From Gammaproteobacteria bacterium (GTDB lineage Bacteria > Pseudomonadota > Gammaproteobacteria > UBA9214): a stretch of DNA of 31,154 nt. The position numbers and the translations under genes were made by a program. Below are positions 7,785-15,879 of the stretch, one piece after another. Every line of letters begins with the position of its first letter. Position 1 is the stretch's first letter. The stretch covers positions 1 through 31,154 of the forward strand of contig JAOTTU010000005.1 in NCBI GenBank assembly GCA_029864225.1, in the 5' to 3' direction. Below the pieces are notes generated by a model. That model had not been told where the DNA came from, did not search any database, and was given only the letters and a program-made list of their open reading frames with translations.

Positions 7785-8908
7785 GCCTGTGTCCCCTGGT
7801 GTTCCCCCAGCCTGTGGCTACGACGCCGGGTGCGGTCGCGAAAGCGACCGGCCAGCTGGCCGCAGGCGGCATCGATGTCATCACCGCGGGTCTTGCGGGT
7901 AATGGTCACGACTCCTGCCCGGTTCAGCAAATCGAAGAAACGGTCAAGACGGGACTTTGAGCTGCGCTCGTAGCAGGTATTCGGGAAGGGATTGAACGGG
8001 ATCAGGTTGACCTTGGCCGGCACGCCCTCCAGGCGGCGGATCAATTCGCGCGCATGTGCATCGCTGTCATTCACGCCGGCCAGCATGACATATTCGAATG
8101 TCACCCGGCGGCGGCCCTCGCCGACATAGTCCTTGCAAGCCGCCAGTAGTTCACTGATGGGATATTTGCGGTTCAGCGGCACCAGTTCATCGCGCAAGGC
8201 GTCATTCGGCGCATGCAGGGAAACCGCCAGACTGACATCGCAGTCCTCGCGCAACTGGCGGATCGCCGGGACGATACCGGCTGTACTCAGGGTAATGCGC
8301 CGCTTGGACAGTCCGAAACCGTAATCATCCTGCATGATCCGCATGGCGCGCACCACGTTTTCATAATTAAGCAGGGGCTCACCCATGCCCATCATGACCA
8401 CGTTGGATATCACCCGGTTGTCGTCGGCGCGACTGCCCAGAGCATGCGCCGCCACCCAGACCTGGGCAATGATCTCGCCGGTCGTCAGGTTGCGGTTGAA
8501 GCCCTGCTGTGCCGTAGAGCAGAAGCTGCAATTGAGCATGCAGCCGACCTGCGAGGACACGCACAGCGTGCCGCGCTCCGCCTCCGGGATGAATACGGTC
8601 TCGATGCAGTTGCCGTCATCGAGACGCAGCAGCCACTTGCGCGAGCCATCATCCGAGACCTGGTCCGCGACCACCTCCGGCAGGTCTATTGTGACGCTGT
8701 CCTGCAGGTCTGCGCGCAGGGCCTTGCCCAGGTTGGTCATGGCGGCGAAATCGACCACCCCCTGGCCATAGATCCATTTCATCACCTGAGTGGCACGAAA
8801 GGTCTTGTCGCCACGCTCCAGAAAGAACTGCGCCAGCCCCGCGCGATCGAGATCCAGCAGGTTGGGTGTGCTTGCAGCCGTCGTAATGTCCCGTCGTAGC
8901 GTGTTCAC
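7781..8908 (-). CDS. rlmN: 23S rRNA (adenine-2503-C2)/tRNA (adenine-37-C2) methyltransferase
   Basis: RlmN is a radical-SAM enzyme that methylates A2503 of 23S rRNA and A37 of some tRNAs. The 375-residue protein carries the radical-SAM cysteine motif C-x3-C-x2-C at C123, C127 and C130. One catalytic Cys is probably C116, and the second is in DAACGQLAGRF near the C-terminus. The segment VMMGMGEPLLNYENV is the SAM-binding GEP region. The C-terminal 20 residues are basic. It is 20 bases downstream of ndk and overlaps pilW by four bases, so it is probably co-transcribed with both. Confidence 0.97.
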   Translation of the reverse strand: MNTLRRDITTAASTPNLLDLDRAGLAQFFLERGDKTFRATQVMKWIYGQGVVDFAAMTNLGKALRADLQDSVTIDLPEVVADQVSDDGSRKWLLRLDDGNCIETVFIPEAERGTLCVSSQVGCMLNCSFCSTAQQGFNRNLTTGEIIAQVWVAAHALGSRADDNRVISNVVMMGMGEPLLNYENVVRAMRIMQDDYGFGLSKRRITLSTAGIVPAIRQLREDCDVSLAVSLHAPNDALRDELVPLNRKYPISELLAACKDYVGEGRRRVTFEYVMLAGVNDSDAHARELIRRLEGVPAKVNLIPFNPFPNTCYERSSKSRLDRFFDLLNRAGVVTITRKTRGDDIDAACGQLAGRFRDRTRRRSHRLGEHQGTQA

Positions 8909-8928
8909 CGGTCTTGCCTGTTGTACCG

Positions 8929-9360
8929 CTAGCGGGTCCGCGGGCAGATGCCGCTGTCACCGAAGAAGAAGGCGATTTCGTCTTTGGCAGTTGCCGGAGC
9001 GTCGGAACCGTGCACGGCATTCTCGTCGACCGTGGTCGCAAAGTCCGCACGGATGGTGCCGGGGTCGGCGTCCTGGGGATTGGTGGCACCCATCAGCTCG
9101 CGGTTTTTCATGATGGCATTCTCACCCTCGAGCACCTGCACCATCACCGGACCCGAGGTCATGAACTCCACCAGGTCCGAGTAGAAAGGCCGTTCCTTGT
9201 GCACGGCATAGAATCCCTCCGCCTGCGCCCGGGTAAGGTGCAGCATTTTCGCCGCCACTATCCGGAGGCCGCCCTTTTCGAAGCGGCTGTAGATCTCACC
9301 GATGATGTTCTTCGCAACCGCATCAGGCTTGATAATGGAAAAGGTCTGTTCGATTGCCAT
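8929..9360 (-). CDS. ndk: Nucleoside diphosphate kinase
   Basis: Ndk moves the gamma phosphate between nucleoside triphosphates and diphosphates through a phosphohistidine. The 143-residue protein has the expected length, begins with the conserved FSIIKPDAVAKN, and carries the catalytic His at 117 in NAVHGSDAP. It is the first gene of the minus-strand ndk-rlmN-pilW-rodZ-hisS-yfgM-bamB-der series. A plausible promoter lies about 75-110 bases upstream. Confidence 0.98.
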   Translation of the reverse strand: MAIEQTFSIIKPDAVAKNIIGEIYSRFEKGGLRIVAAKMLHLTRAQAEGFYAVHKERPFYSDLVEFMTSGPVMVQVLEGENAIMKNRELMGATNPQDADPGTIRADFATTVDENAVHGSDAPATAKDEIAFFFGDSGICPRTR

Positions 9361-9439
9361 GCCGTGCTCCGTTTGTCTCTCTTGTATATCAGGAAACCCG
9401 CCAGAAAACGGGAGTTTAGTGAAAATAGTTAAGGCGCGT

Positions 9440-9469
9440 AGTGTAACGCCGAAGCCCTGAGGCAGGCAA
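9440..9469 (-). promoter_or_regulatory. Candidate sigma-70 promoter for ndk
   Basis: On the minus strand, TTGCCT (9464-9469) and TACACT (9440-9445) are separated by 18 bases. Each box matches four of six consensus positions. Transcription would begin near 9433 and read into ndk. It is a pattern match only. Confidence 0.35.
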
Positions 9470-9530
9470 TGATGCCGTCACAGTTCGGGATGCCGGTTGG
9501 AATCAGTACCCACAGGCCGGATCAGCGCAG

Positions 9531-9572
9531 CGTCATCTGACATCGCTGCTACCAGTCAGCGTTCGGATGACG
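9531..9572. other. Inverted repeat between mtkB and ndk
   Basis: An outer stem CGTCATC (9531-9537) pairs with GATGACG (9566-9572). An inner stem CGCTG (9544-9548) pairs with CAGCG (9557-9561). The hairpin lies downstream of the mtkB stop and upstream of the ndk promoter, so it could end mtk transcription. There is no T-run after it. The outer arms resemble the CGTCAT ends of family B elements. Confidence 0.35.
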
Positions 9573-9617
9573 GCCTGCGGCAATAACGATGCCCGACAGG
9601 GGCAAAAGTAAGGCCGG

Positions 9618-10487
9618 TCAGGAAAAGACCCGGTGGGCGGTCTCACCGATGAGGGCGGGATTGCGCACCACATGCATACCCAGCTCTTCCATCAGGTCCA
9701 TCTTGGCATTGGCGGTATCGGACTCCCCGGAGATAATGGCCCCGGCATGTCCCATGCGCCGCCCGGGCGGTGCGGAAACGCCGGCAACGAAGCCGACCAC
9801 GGGCTTGCTCATGTTCTGCTGGGCCCAGCGGGCGGCATCGACCTCCTGGGGTCCGCCGATTTCGCCGATCATGATGACGGCGTCGGTTTCCGGATCCGCC
9901 TCGAAGGCGCGCAGCACGGTGACGAAGTCGGTGCCGTTGACGGGATCGCCGCCGATGCCGACCGAGGTCGACTGCCCCATCCCCAGGGCAGTCATCTGCT
10001 GAACGGCCTCGTAGTTGAGCGTGCCCGAACGGGACACCACTCCGATGCGCCCGGACCTGTAGATGTGCGACGGCATGATGCCGACCTTGCAGGCCGCAGG
10101 TGTGATGATGCCCGGCGTGTTGGGGCCAATGATGATGGCGCTGCGGCCTATGGCATAACGCTTCACTCGCACCATGTCCTGCACCGGGACACCATCGGCG
10201 ACCACCACGATCACACCGATGCCGGCCTCCAGTGCCTCCATGATGGCATCCGCGGCAAACGCGGGCGGCACGAAGATGCCGCTGACATCGGCACCGGTTT
10301 CCTCCACGGCCTGTGACACGGTATCGAATACCGGGCGGCCAAGGTGGGTCTGGCCACCCTTGCCCGGCGTCACACCGCCCACCACGTTGGTGCCATTGGC
10401 CATCGACTCCTCGGCATGGAAGGTCGCGTGCTGGCCGGTGAAGCCCTGGATGATGACCCTGGAATCCTTGTGCACGAATACGCTCAT
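9618..10487 (-). CDS. mtkB: Malate--CoA ligase alpha subunit (SucD/MtkB type)
   Basis: This is the small subunit of an ATP-dependent CoA ligase that is phosphorylated on His and binds CoA. The 289-residue protein has the family hallmarks: VGGVTPGKGG at 36-45, VSRSGTLNYE at 151-160, SVGIGGDP at 175-182, and phosphohistidine H247 in RRMGHAGAII. SucD (succinyl-CoA synthetase) and MtkB (malate thiokinase) are close homologues. I prefer MtkB because the operon carries malyl-CoA lyase and because MVRVKRY at 105-111 resembles remembered MtkB sequences more than SucD. The start overlaps the mtkA stop by four bases. The alternative is an ordinary sucD used in the TCA cycle; a second sucCD set elsewhere would favour the mtk call. 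Confidence 0.8.
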   Translation of the reverse strand: MSVFVHKDSRVIIQGFTGQHATFHAEESMANGTNVVGGVTPGKGGQTHLGRPVFDTVSQAVEETGADVSGIFVPPAFAADAIMEALEAGIGVIVVVADGVPVQDMVRVKRYAIGRSAIIIGPNTPGIITPAACKVGIMPSHIYRSGRIGVVSRSGTLNYEAVQQMTALGMGQSTSVGIGGDPVNGTDFVTVLRAFEADPETDAVIMIGEIGGPQEVDAARWAQQNMSKPVVGFVAGVSAPPGRRMGHAGAIISGESDTANAKMDLMEELGMHVVRNPALIGETAHRVFS

Positions 10488-11656
10488 GATCCCTGCTCCC
10501 CGAGTGCGGCCATGACCTTGGTGGCGGCATCGTCCAGGTTGTCCGCCATGATGAAGTCAATACCGGACGCGGCCAGCATCTCCGCACCCTTCTCTACGTT
10601 GGTACCGGCGAGGCGCACCACGATCGGCACCTTGATTTTCTGGTCCTGCATGGCCTTGATCAGGCCCTCGGCAATCCAGTCACAGCGGTTGATTCCGGCG
10701 AAGATGTTCACCAGAATGATTTTCACATTCGGGTCCTGCAGCACTATCCGGAAAGCGTTACCAACCTTTTCCGGCGAGGCACCGCCACCGACATCCAGGA
10801 AGTTGGCCGGCTTGCCCTGGTGGAAACTGATTGCATCCATGGTCGCCATGGCCAGCCCGGCGCCGTTGACAATGCAGCCGACATTGCCATCGAGGGCGAT
10901 GTAGTTGAGGCCGTGACCGGATGCCTTGACCTCCTTAGGGTCTTCCTCGTCGAAATCGCGCAGCTCGGTGATCGCCGGCCGGCGGTAGAGGGCATTGCCG
11001 TCGAAGGACATCTTGGCATCCAGTGCCATCAGCCTGCCGCCGTTCACAGCCGCCAATGGGTTAATCTCCGCCATCAGGGCGTCATTGTCTCGGAAACACC
11101 TGTACAGGGCGCGCATCAGCTTGCTGGCCTCCTGGATCTGCTTGCCCTTGAGACCGATTTTTGCCGCTATTTTGCGGCACTGAAATTCCATCAGGCCGAC
11201 GGCCGGATCCACTGTTTCGTGCACGACTTTCTCGGGCGTGGTCCGGGCGACCTCTTCGATATCCATACCGCCGGATGCCGAGGCGATGACGGTCACACGC
11301 TGTGAACCGCGGTCGATGACCAGCCCGAGGTAATATTCCTTGTTGATATCGCAGGCCTGCTCCACCAGCACGCGCTGCACCAGCCTGCCGTCGGCACCGG
11401 TCTGCGGCGTCACCAGGCGACTGCCGATCAGCCGATCGGTGATCTGCCGGACCTCGTCCAGCGAGCAAGCGACCTGAACGCCGCCGCCCTTGCCGCGGCC
11501 ACCGGCATGGATCTGCGCCTTGACGACCCAGCGCTCGCCGCTGAGTTCCTCGGCCACCTTGGCGGCATTAGCGACATTGTGTGCCACGCGCCCGTCCGGG
11601 ACCGGCACACCATAGCCTTTGAGTAGTTCTTTTGTCTGATATTCGTGGATATCCAC
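10484..11656 (-). CDS. mtkA: Malate--CoA ligase beta subunit (SucC/MtkA type)
   Basis: This ATP-grasp subunit pairs with the downstream alpha subunit to form malyl-CoA from malate, CoA and ATP, or to run in reverse. It starts with DIHEYQTKELLKGYGVPV and has the ATP-grasp segments VVKAQIHAGGRGKGGGV and AEINPLAAV. Later it has NGAGLAMATMDAI, ANFLDVGGGASPEKV and LVNIFAGINRCDW. I place the start at GTG 11656, giving 390 residues. A GGGGG ribosome-binding site lies about 10 bases upstream, and the protein then begins at the conserved DIHEYQ. A longer reading frame to 11749 would run into mcl and adds a non-conserved leader. It begins 16 bases after the mcl stop. SucC is the alternative identity, but the operon context favours MtkA. 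Confidence 0.8.
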   Translation of the reverse strand: MDIHEYQTKELLKGYGVPVPDGRVAHNVANAAKVAEELSGERWVVKAQIHAGGRGKGGGVQVACSLDEVRQITDRLIGSRLVTPQTGADGRLVQRVLVEQACDINKEYYLGLVIDRGSQRVTVIASASGGMDIEEVARTTPEKVVHETVDPAVGLMEFQCRKIAAKIGLKGKQIQEASKLMRALYRCFRDNDALMAEINPLAAVNGGRLMALDAKMSFDGNALYRRPAITELRDFDEEDPKEVKASGHGLNYIALDGNVGCIVNGAGLAMATMDAISFHQGKPANFLDVGGGASPEKVGNAFRIVLQDPNVKIILVNIFAGINRCDWIAEGLIKAMQDQKIKVPIVVRLAGTNVEKGAEMLAASGIDFIMADNLDDAATKVMAALGEQGS

Positions 11657-11672
11657 AGCTAATGACCCCCGC

Positions 11673-12644
11673 TTAGTTTGCTGCCAGTGATTGTTCGATC
11701 TGTGCGGCCTTATCAACCATGACCTGTGCCTGGCGGATGGAGGCGGCATCGATCAGCCGGCCATCCAGGGCCACGGCACCGCGGCCCTCTTTCGCCGCCG
11801 AATCCATGGCAACCAGGATGCGCCGGGCACGGTCCACCTCGGCCTCCGGCGGGGTAAACATCTCGTTGGCCAGTTCGATCTGCGAGGGGTGGATGGCCCA
11901 CTTGCCCTCGACACCCAGCGCGGCAACGCTGCGGGCCACGGCCTTGTAACCTTCCGGGTCCTGGATGTCACCGAACGGACCATCGATGGGACGCAGGCCG
12001 TAGGCGCGGCAGGCCACCACCATGCGCGAGATCGCAAAGTGCCACTGGTCACCCCAGTGACGCTCGCGCGCACCCTCGTTGTCGGGGTGGGTGAGCATGA
12101 AGTAGTCCGGGTTGGCGCCGCCCATCTGCGTGGTGCGCGCTTGAGTGGATGCCGCATAGTCGGCCACACCGAATACCATCGCCTCGAGCCGCTCCGGGCA
12201 GGTCTGGGCGATGCTCTCTACATTGGCCATACCCAGCGCGGTTTCGATCAGGATATGTATATTGATCGGCTTGATCTTCCTGGCCGCTTCAATCTGCTCG
12301 AGCAGGGTGGAGACAAACAGGATGTCGGAGGGGGTACCGACCTTGGGGATCAGGATGGTATCGAGCTTGTTACCGGCTTGTTCGACCACCTCGACGATGT
12401 CGCGGTAGCAGTAGTGGGTATCCAACCCATTGATGCGCACCGAAACCGAACACTTCGACCAGTCCAGGTCATTCAGGGCCTCGATGACATTCTTGCGTGC
12501 CTGTACCTTGTCATCCGGCGCTATGGCATCTTCGAGATCGAGAAACACGATATCGGCACCGGAGTTCGGGGCCTTTTCTAGCATGCGGGTATTGCTGCCG
12601 GGGACAGCCAGCTCACTGCGGTGCAGACGATTTCTAACAGCCAT
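11673..12644 (-). CDS. mcl: Malyl-CoA lyase (HpcH/HpaI, citrate lyase beta-like)
   Basis: Malyl-CoA lyase reversibly splits (S)-malyl-CoA into acetyl-CoA and glyoxylate. The 323-residue TIM-barrel protein opens with RLHRSELAVPGSN and has FLDLEDAIAPDDK at 34-46 and RINGLDTHY at 70-78. Likely metal and CoA-site residues are R70, E134 (in LIETALGMANVE) and D162 (in GVADYAAS). The segment GLRPIDGPFGD at 216-226 and KWAIHPSQI at 248-256 follow. These match what I recall of serine-cycle malyl-CoA lyases of methylotrophs better than CitE or MclB types. GAGGTAA lies five bases before the ATG. It heads the mcl-mtkA-mtkB operon. Related lyases may also use beta-methylmalyl-CoA, so substrate range is inferred. 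Confidence 0.88.
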   Translation of the reverse strand: MAVRNRLHRSELAVPGSNTRMLEKAPNSGADIVFLDLEDAIAPDDKVQARKNVIEALNDLDWSKCSVSVRINGLDTHYCYRDIVEVVEQAGNKLDTILIPKVGTPSDILFVSTLLEQIEAARKIKPINIHILIETALGMANVESIAQTCPERLEAMVFGVADYAASTQARTTQMGGANPDYFMLTHPDNEGARERHWGDQWHFAISRMVVACRAYGLRPIDGPFGDIQDPEGYKAVARSVAALGVEGKWAIHPSQIELANEMFTPPEAEVDRARRILVAMDSAAKEGRGAVALDGRLIDAASIRQAQVMVDKAAQIEQSLAAN

Positions 12645-12986
12645 GGATTACCTCAATGTAAATGTGAACGTTTTCGGTCCCCGCCCCGGGTCAAGCTCGG
12701 TTGATCCCGGATCCGGTTCGTCGAGTGGGATGTCCGGGTTCCCTGTCGGGCCACCCGGGCTTGCAGCTGGCTTCATCCAGCAGCGGTTAACCGGCAAAAA
12801 TCAAGGCCGCATAATATACAAGCTTGGCGGGGTTAATGGAATCTGGGCACCGCACTCAACGACCGTCCGGGAACACTGCCAGCGCCTCTGTCGCCATTTC
12901 GCCAGGGATCTAATTCATTTGACAACAACCGCTTGCAGAACCTTTATGAGATGGCATAGAACCGGCAAGCCCAGTTACAAGTCAGC
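12645..12986. other. Long non-coding stretch upstream of mcl
   Basis: No reading frame here looks like a gene. On the minus strand, TATTAT (12811-12816) lies in TTGTATATTATGCG and could be a -10 box for the mcl operon, but no good -35 was found. On the plus strand, a perfect TTGACA is at 12919-12924, with only a weak -10 (CTTTAT at 12942-12947). Its transcript would run antisense to iscX. The stretch ends in the family C palindrome. Confidence 0.3.
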
Positions 12987-13030
12987 TCGCCCGCATATCT
13001 CACAGGGATCCCGATGAGACATGCGGGCTA
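12987..13030. repeat. Family C palindrome, copy 2 (at the iscX stop)
   Basis: Two 21-base arms face each other across two bases (12987-13007 and 13010-13030). They match at about 17 of 21 positions. The right arm, read on the minus strand, begins TAGCCCGCATGTCTCATCGG. Its first three bases are the TAG stop of iscX. It is a strong potential hairpin immediately after iscX and could serve as a terminator for the isc cluster. Confidence 0.75.
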
Positions 13031-13228
13031 GCTACGCTCTTCGATCCAGGCCATCTGGATGGCCTCGAGGATGCGCTCGCCACTGTGTTCCGGGGCATCC
13101 TCGAAATCATCCAGCGCCAGCACCCAGCTACGCAGGTCCACGAAATTCACCTGCATGGGGTCCACGTCGGGGTGCGCTTCATCCAGTTCAATGGCGATAT
13201 CCAGTGAATCCGTCCATTTCAGTCCCAT
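13028..13228 (-). CDS. iscX: Fe-S cluster assembly protein IscX
   Basis: IscX is a small acidic adaptor that binds IscS and modulates Fe-S cluster assembly in response to iron. The 66-residue protein starts with MGLKWTDSLDIAIELDEAHP and continues with DVDPMQVNFVDLRSWV, the conserved family core. I set the start at ATG 13228. It has GGAG about 8 bases upstream and matches the family length, whereas an upstream in-frame ATG at 13294 would add 22 residues encoded by a family B repeat. It is the last gene of the isc cluster. Confidence 0.95.
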   Translation of the reverse strand: MGLKWTDSLDIAIELDEAHPDVDPMQVNFVDLRSWVLALDDFEDAPEHSGERILEAIQMAWIEERS

Positions 13229-13264
13229 TGTCGTTCTCCAGCAGTAGGCTTGGTAGGGTGCGGT

Positions 13265-13336
13265 GGATGGTCTGATCAACTCACCTTCCGTCATTCCGGC
13301 TTCCGCCGGAATGACGGCTTGATCAGGCTCTCCTTA
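13265..13336. repeat. Family B element, copy 2 (between fdx and iscX)
   Basis: Perfect 13-base arms CCGTCATTCCGGC (13288-13300) and GCCGGAATGACGG (13305-13317) flank a four-base loop. Outside them, CTGATCAA (left) mirrors TTGATCAG (right). The right end runs to TCTCCTTA at 13329-13336, whose last three bases are the fdx stop codon on the minus strand. It is a minimal form of the longer copies at 1602-1731 and 15710-15827. In RNA it would form a stable hairpin that could lower iscX expression. Confidence 0.75.
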
Positions 13337-13672
13337 GTGGTTCTCGCTCACCATGTTGATGGTGTACTTGGGTATCTCGATTACCAGGTCGTGGTCGGCA
13401 ACGAGCGCCTGGCAGCTCAGGCGTGAATCCGGGTCCAGTCCCCAGGCCTTGTCCAGCAGGTCGTCCTCGTCCTCATCGGATTCGTTGAGCGAATCACCAC
13501 CCTCGCGGATATAGACATGACAGGTGGTGCAGGCGCAGGATTTCTCGCAGGCGTGCTCGATCTCGATGCCGTGCTTTAATGCGGCATCGCAGATACTGGT
13601 ACCGGTCTCGGCCTCGACCACGGCCCCTTCCGGGCATATTTCCTCGTGCGGTAAAAAGATAAGCTGCGGCAT
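13334..13672 (-). CDS. fdx: ISC-type [2Fe-2S] ferredoxin
   Basis: This ferredoxin supplies electrons for Fe-S cluster assembly. The 112-residue protein has cluster ligands C42, C48, C51 and C87, plus the extra conserved C46, in the same positions as the E. coli Fdx. An acidic stretch at 65-72 (SDEDEDDL) suits docking to IscS or a reductase. It lies 39 bases after hscA, in the standard order. A family B element begins at its stop codon. Confidence 0.97.
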   Translation of the reverse strand: MPQLIFLPHEEICPEGAVVEAETGTSICDAALKHGIEIEHACEKSCACTTCHVYIREGGDSLNESDEDEDDLLDKAWGLDPDSRLSCQALVADHDLVIEIPKYTINMVSENH

Positions 13673-13711
13673 AACGGTTAGTGGTCCCTGAAAAAATGTT
13701 TCATGCGCTTG

Positions 13712-15592
13712 TCACGTCGACTTGAATTCATCAACGCGGTGTCCAGCCATCGCTTCGCGGATACTGGTGTTCATGCGGCGTGCCACGTAGTCGCTGCTGG
13801 CCGCCTCAACGGCCTCGATGGCACGCTTGATGGCCTGCGGGTCGCTGCCATCACGTGCGGCGCCAAGCTGTCGGGCCGCTGTATCGATAACGACACGCTC
13901 CTGCCCGGTCAGGATCTTGTCACCGTCATCAGCCAGTGCAGCCTGCAGCGCCTCCAGCACCCGGTCCGCCTCGACCTGCTGTTCACGCAGGCGGCGCGCC
14001 TCCATGTCCTCCTGCGCATGCGCAATGGAATCCTTGAGCATGTGTTCGATCTCGCTGTCACTGAGCCCGTAGGACGGCTTGACCTCGATGCTGCTCTTCA
14101 CGCCCCTGACCTGTTCCTCGGCGGTGACGCTGAGCAACCCGTCGGCATCGACCTGGAAGGTCACCCGGATGCGTGCCGCACCCGCTGTCATGGGCGGGAT
14201 ATCGTGCAGTTCGAATTTCGCCAGAGAGCGGCAGTCGCTCACCAGTTCACGGTCGCCCTGGACTACATGCAGGGACATGGCGGTCTGGCCGTCCTTGAAG
14301 GTGGTGAATTCCTGTGCACGTGCGGTCGGGATGGTGGTATTGCGCGGGATGATCTTTTCCGCCAGTCCGCCCATGGTCTCCAGACCCAGGGACAGCGGGA
14401 TGACGTCCAGCAACAGCATCTCGTCTTCCGGTTTGTTGCCGGCAAGGATATCCGCCTGGATCGCCGCACCGATGGCGACCACCTTGTCCGGGTCGATGTC
14501 CGCCAGAGGCTCACGGTCGAAGAATTCCGCGACCCGGCGGCGTACCAGTGGTACGCGGGTGGAACCGCCCACCAGCACCACCGCCTTCACATCCCCGGCA
14601 CGGATCCCGGCATCGCGCAGGGCACGCCGGCAGGGGCCCTGGGTTTTCTGCACCAGCGGCCCACACAACTCATCGAATGTCGCGCGCGTCAGATCGCCGC
14701 TCCAGTGTGAGCCGTCGTTGCGCTCGACCTTCACTTCGACTGAAGACGCATCCGTCAGGGCCTCTTTCGCGCTGCGTGCCACCTGCATCAGGCGCCGCAT
14801 CTGGGCATGCCCCGCATCATCCGGAATCCCGGCCTGCTGCATAATCCACAGCGCCACGCTGCGATCGAAGTCGTCGCCGCCGAGGGCGGTGTCGCCCGCC
14901 GTGGACATGACCTCGAAAACGCCCTTGTTGAGGCGCAGGATGGAGATGTCGAAGGTGCCGCCGCCCAGGTCATAGATGGCCGTGACCCCCTCGGAGCCCT
15001 GGTCCAGGCCATAGGCCACGGCAGCGGCGGTGGGTTCATTGAGCAGGCGCAGCACGTGCAGACCGGCCAGCCGCCCGGCATCCTTGGTCGCCTGGCGCTG
15101 GGCATCATCGAAATAGGCCGGCACGGTGATGACCACGCCCCGCAGCTCGCCACCGAGGGCATTCTCGGCACGCCTCTTGAGGTTCTTCAGGATCTCGGCC
15201 GAGACCTCGACCGGGCTGACTGCGCCAGCGGCCGTATGCAGCAGGGGCATAGCGCTGGTACCGGGCACGAACTCATAGGGCAGGTGCGCACCGAGCCCCT
15301 TGACATCCTCCACACCGCGCCCCATCAGGCGCTTGACTGAGGCGATGGTATTCAGCGGGTCCCGGGTCGCGGCAGACAGTGCCTCACGTCCGACCTGCGG
15401 TTCGCCCTCCGCCCGGTAGCGAACCACGGACGGCAGCAGGTGTTCGCCCAGCTCATCCGCCAGGGTCTCCGCCAGGCCGCTGCGCACGCTGGCCACCAGC
15501 GAGTTGGTGGTACCGAGATCGATACCGGCCGCCAGCCGGTGCTGGTGCGGCGCGGTGGATTCACCGGGTTCTGATATTTGTAATAGAGCCAT
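13712..15592 (-). CDS. hscA: Fe-S assembly Hsp70 chaperone HscA
   Basis: HscA is the specialised Hsp70 that, with HscB, drives cluster release from the scaffold IscU. The 626-residue protein has the ATPase motif AGIDLGTTNSLVAS near residue 22. Further signatures are IYDLGGGTFDISILRL and VVLVGGSTRVPLVRR, followed by the beta-sandwich substrate domain (TTIPTARAQEFTTFKDGQ) and a helical lid. Length is close to E. coli HscA (616). There is no clear Shine-Dalgarno: the bases upstream of the ATG are the arm of a family A repeat ending GGTAAACG. A 287-base repeat nest separates it from hscB, so its translation or transcription may be uncoupled. Its client scaffold gene iscU is not in the cluster. 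Confidence 0.97.
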   Translation of the reverse strand: MALLQISEPGESTAPHQHRLAAGIDLGTTNSLVASVRSGLAETLADELGEHLLPSVVRYRAEGEPQVGREALSAATRDPLNTIASVKRLMGRGVEDVKGLGAHLPYEFVPGTSAMPLLHTAAGAVSPVEVSAEILKNLKRRAENALGGELRGVVITVPAYFDDAQRQATKDAGRLAGLHVLRLLNEPTAAAVAYGLDQGSEGVTAIYDLGGGTFDISILRLNKGVFEVMSTAGDTALGGDDFDRSVALWIMQQAGIPDDAGHAQMRRLMQVARSAKEALTDASSVEVKVERNDGSHWSGDLTRATFDELCGPLVQKTQGPCRRALRDAGIRAGDVKAVVLVGGSTRVPLVRRRVAEFFDREPLADIDPDKVVAIGAAIQADILAGNKPEDEMLLLDVIPLSLGLETMGGLAEKIIPRNTTIPTARAQEFTTFKDGQTAMSLHVVQGDRELVSDCRSLAKFELHDIPPMTAGAARIRVTFQVDADGLLSVTAEEQVRGVKSSIEVKPSYGLSDSEIEHMLKDSIAHAQEDMEARRLREQQVEADRVLEALQAALADDGDKILTGQERVVIDTAARQLGAARDGSDPQAIKRAIEAVEAASSDYVARRMNTSIREAMAGHRVDEFKST

Positions 15593-15603
15593 AAATAAAT
15601 TCG

Positions 15604-15632
15604 TTTACCGCAGAGACGCTGAGAACGCAGAG
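15604..15632 (+). repeat. Family A repeat, left arm of the hscA-hscB nest
   Basis: The unit begins TTTACCGCAGAGACGCTGAG and is the inverse of the arm at 15831-15861. It lies 12 bases upstream of the hscA start codon. Confidence 0.75.
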
Positions 15633-15709
15633 TCAATCATTACTCAATCCCGAATAAAACAGACACATGTGATTATCTGATCCGTTGGATACATTCCGGA
15701 CTTTTTAAT

Positions 15710-15827
15710 TTAAGGAAGCTCTGATTTATTCGTCATGCCGGCGCATGCCGGCATCCAATGTATTGAATAACATGGATCCCGGCATGCGCCGGGATGACGA
15801 TAAAGGAATTAATCAGAGGTTCCTTAA
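15710..15827. repeat. Family B MITE-like element, copy 3 (inside the isc operon)
   Basis: The 118-base element runs from TTAAGGAA (15710-15717) to TTCCTTAA (15820-15827). Inside these ends are CTCTGATTTATTCGTCATGC on the left and, read inversely from the right, CTCTGATTAATTCCTTTATC then GTCATCCCGGCGCATGCC. The inverted repeats span about 50 bases on each side with small gaps. It encodes nothing. Such a structure is typical of a non-autonomous transposable element. Confidence 0.8.
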
Positions 15828-15830
15828 GTA

Positions 15831-15861
15831 TTCTCTGCGTCCTCTGCGACTCTGCGGTAAA
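15831..15861 (-). repeat. Family A repeat, right arm of the hscA-hscB nest
   Basis: The arm ends CTGCGACTCTGCGGTAAA and pairs with 15604-15632. It directly abuts the family B element, so the nest reads A, B, inverted A. It lies 18 bases from the hscB stop. Confidence 0.75.
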
Positions 15862-15879
15862 TTATATATGCAGTCTGCC

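Noticed and set aside
9361..9617. tRNA or other structured RNA gene between mtkB and ndk
   Set aside because: No cloverleaf arms, T-loop sequence or CCA end could be fitted. Only one two-stem hairpin is present.
11657..11749. N-terminal extension of mtkA
   Set aside because: It would overlap the end of mcl and adds residues with no family match. The GTG at 11656 has a ribosome-binding site and gives the conserved N-terminus.
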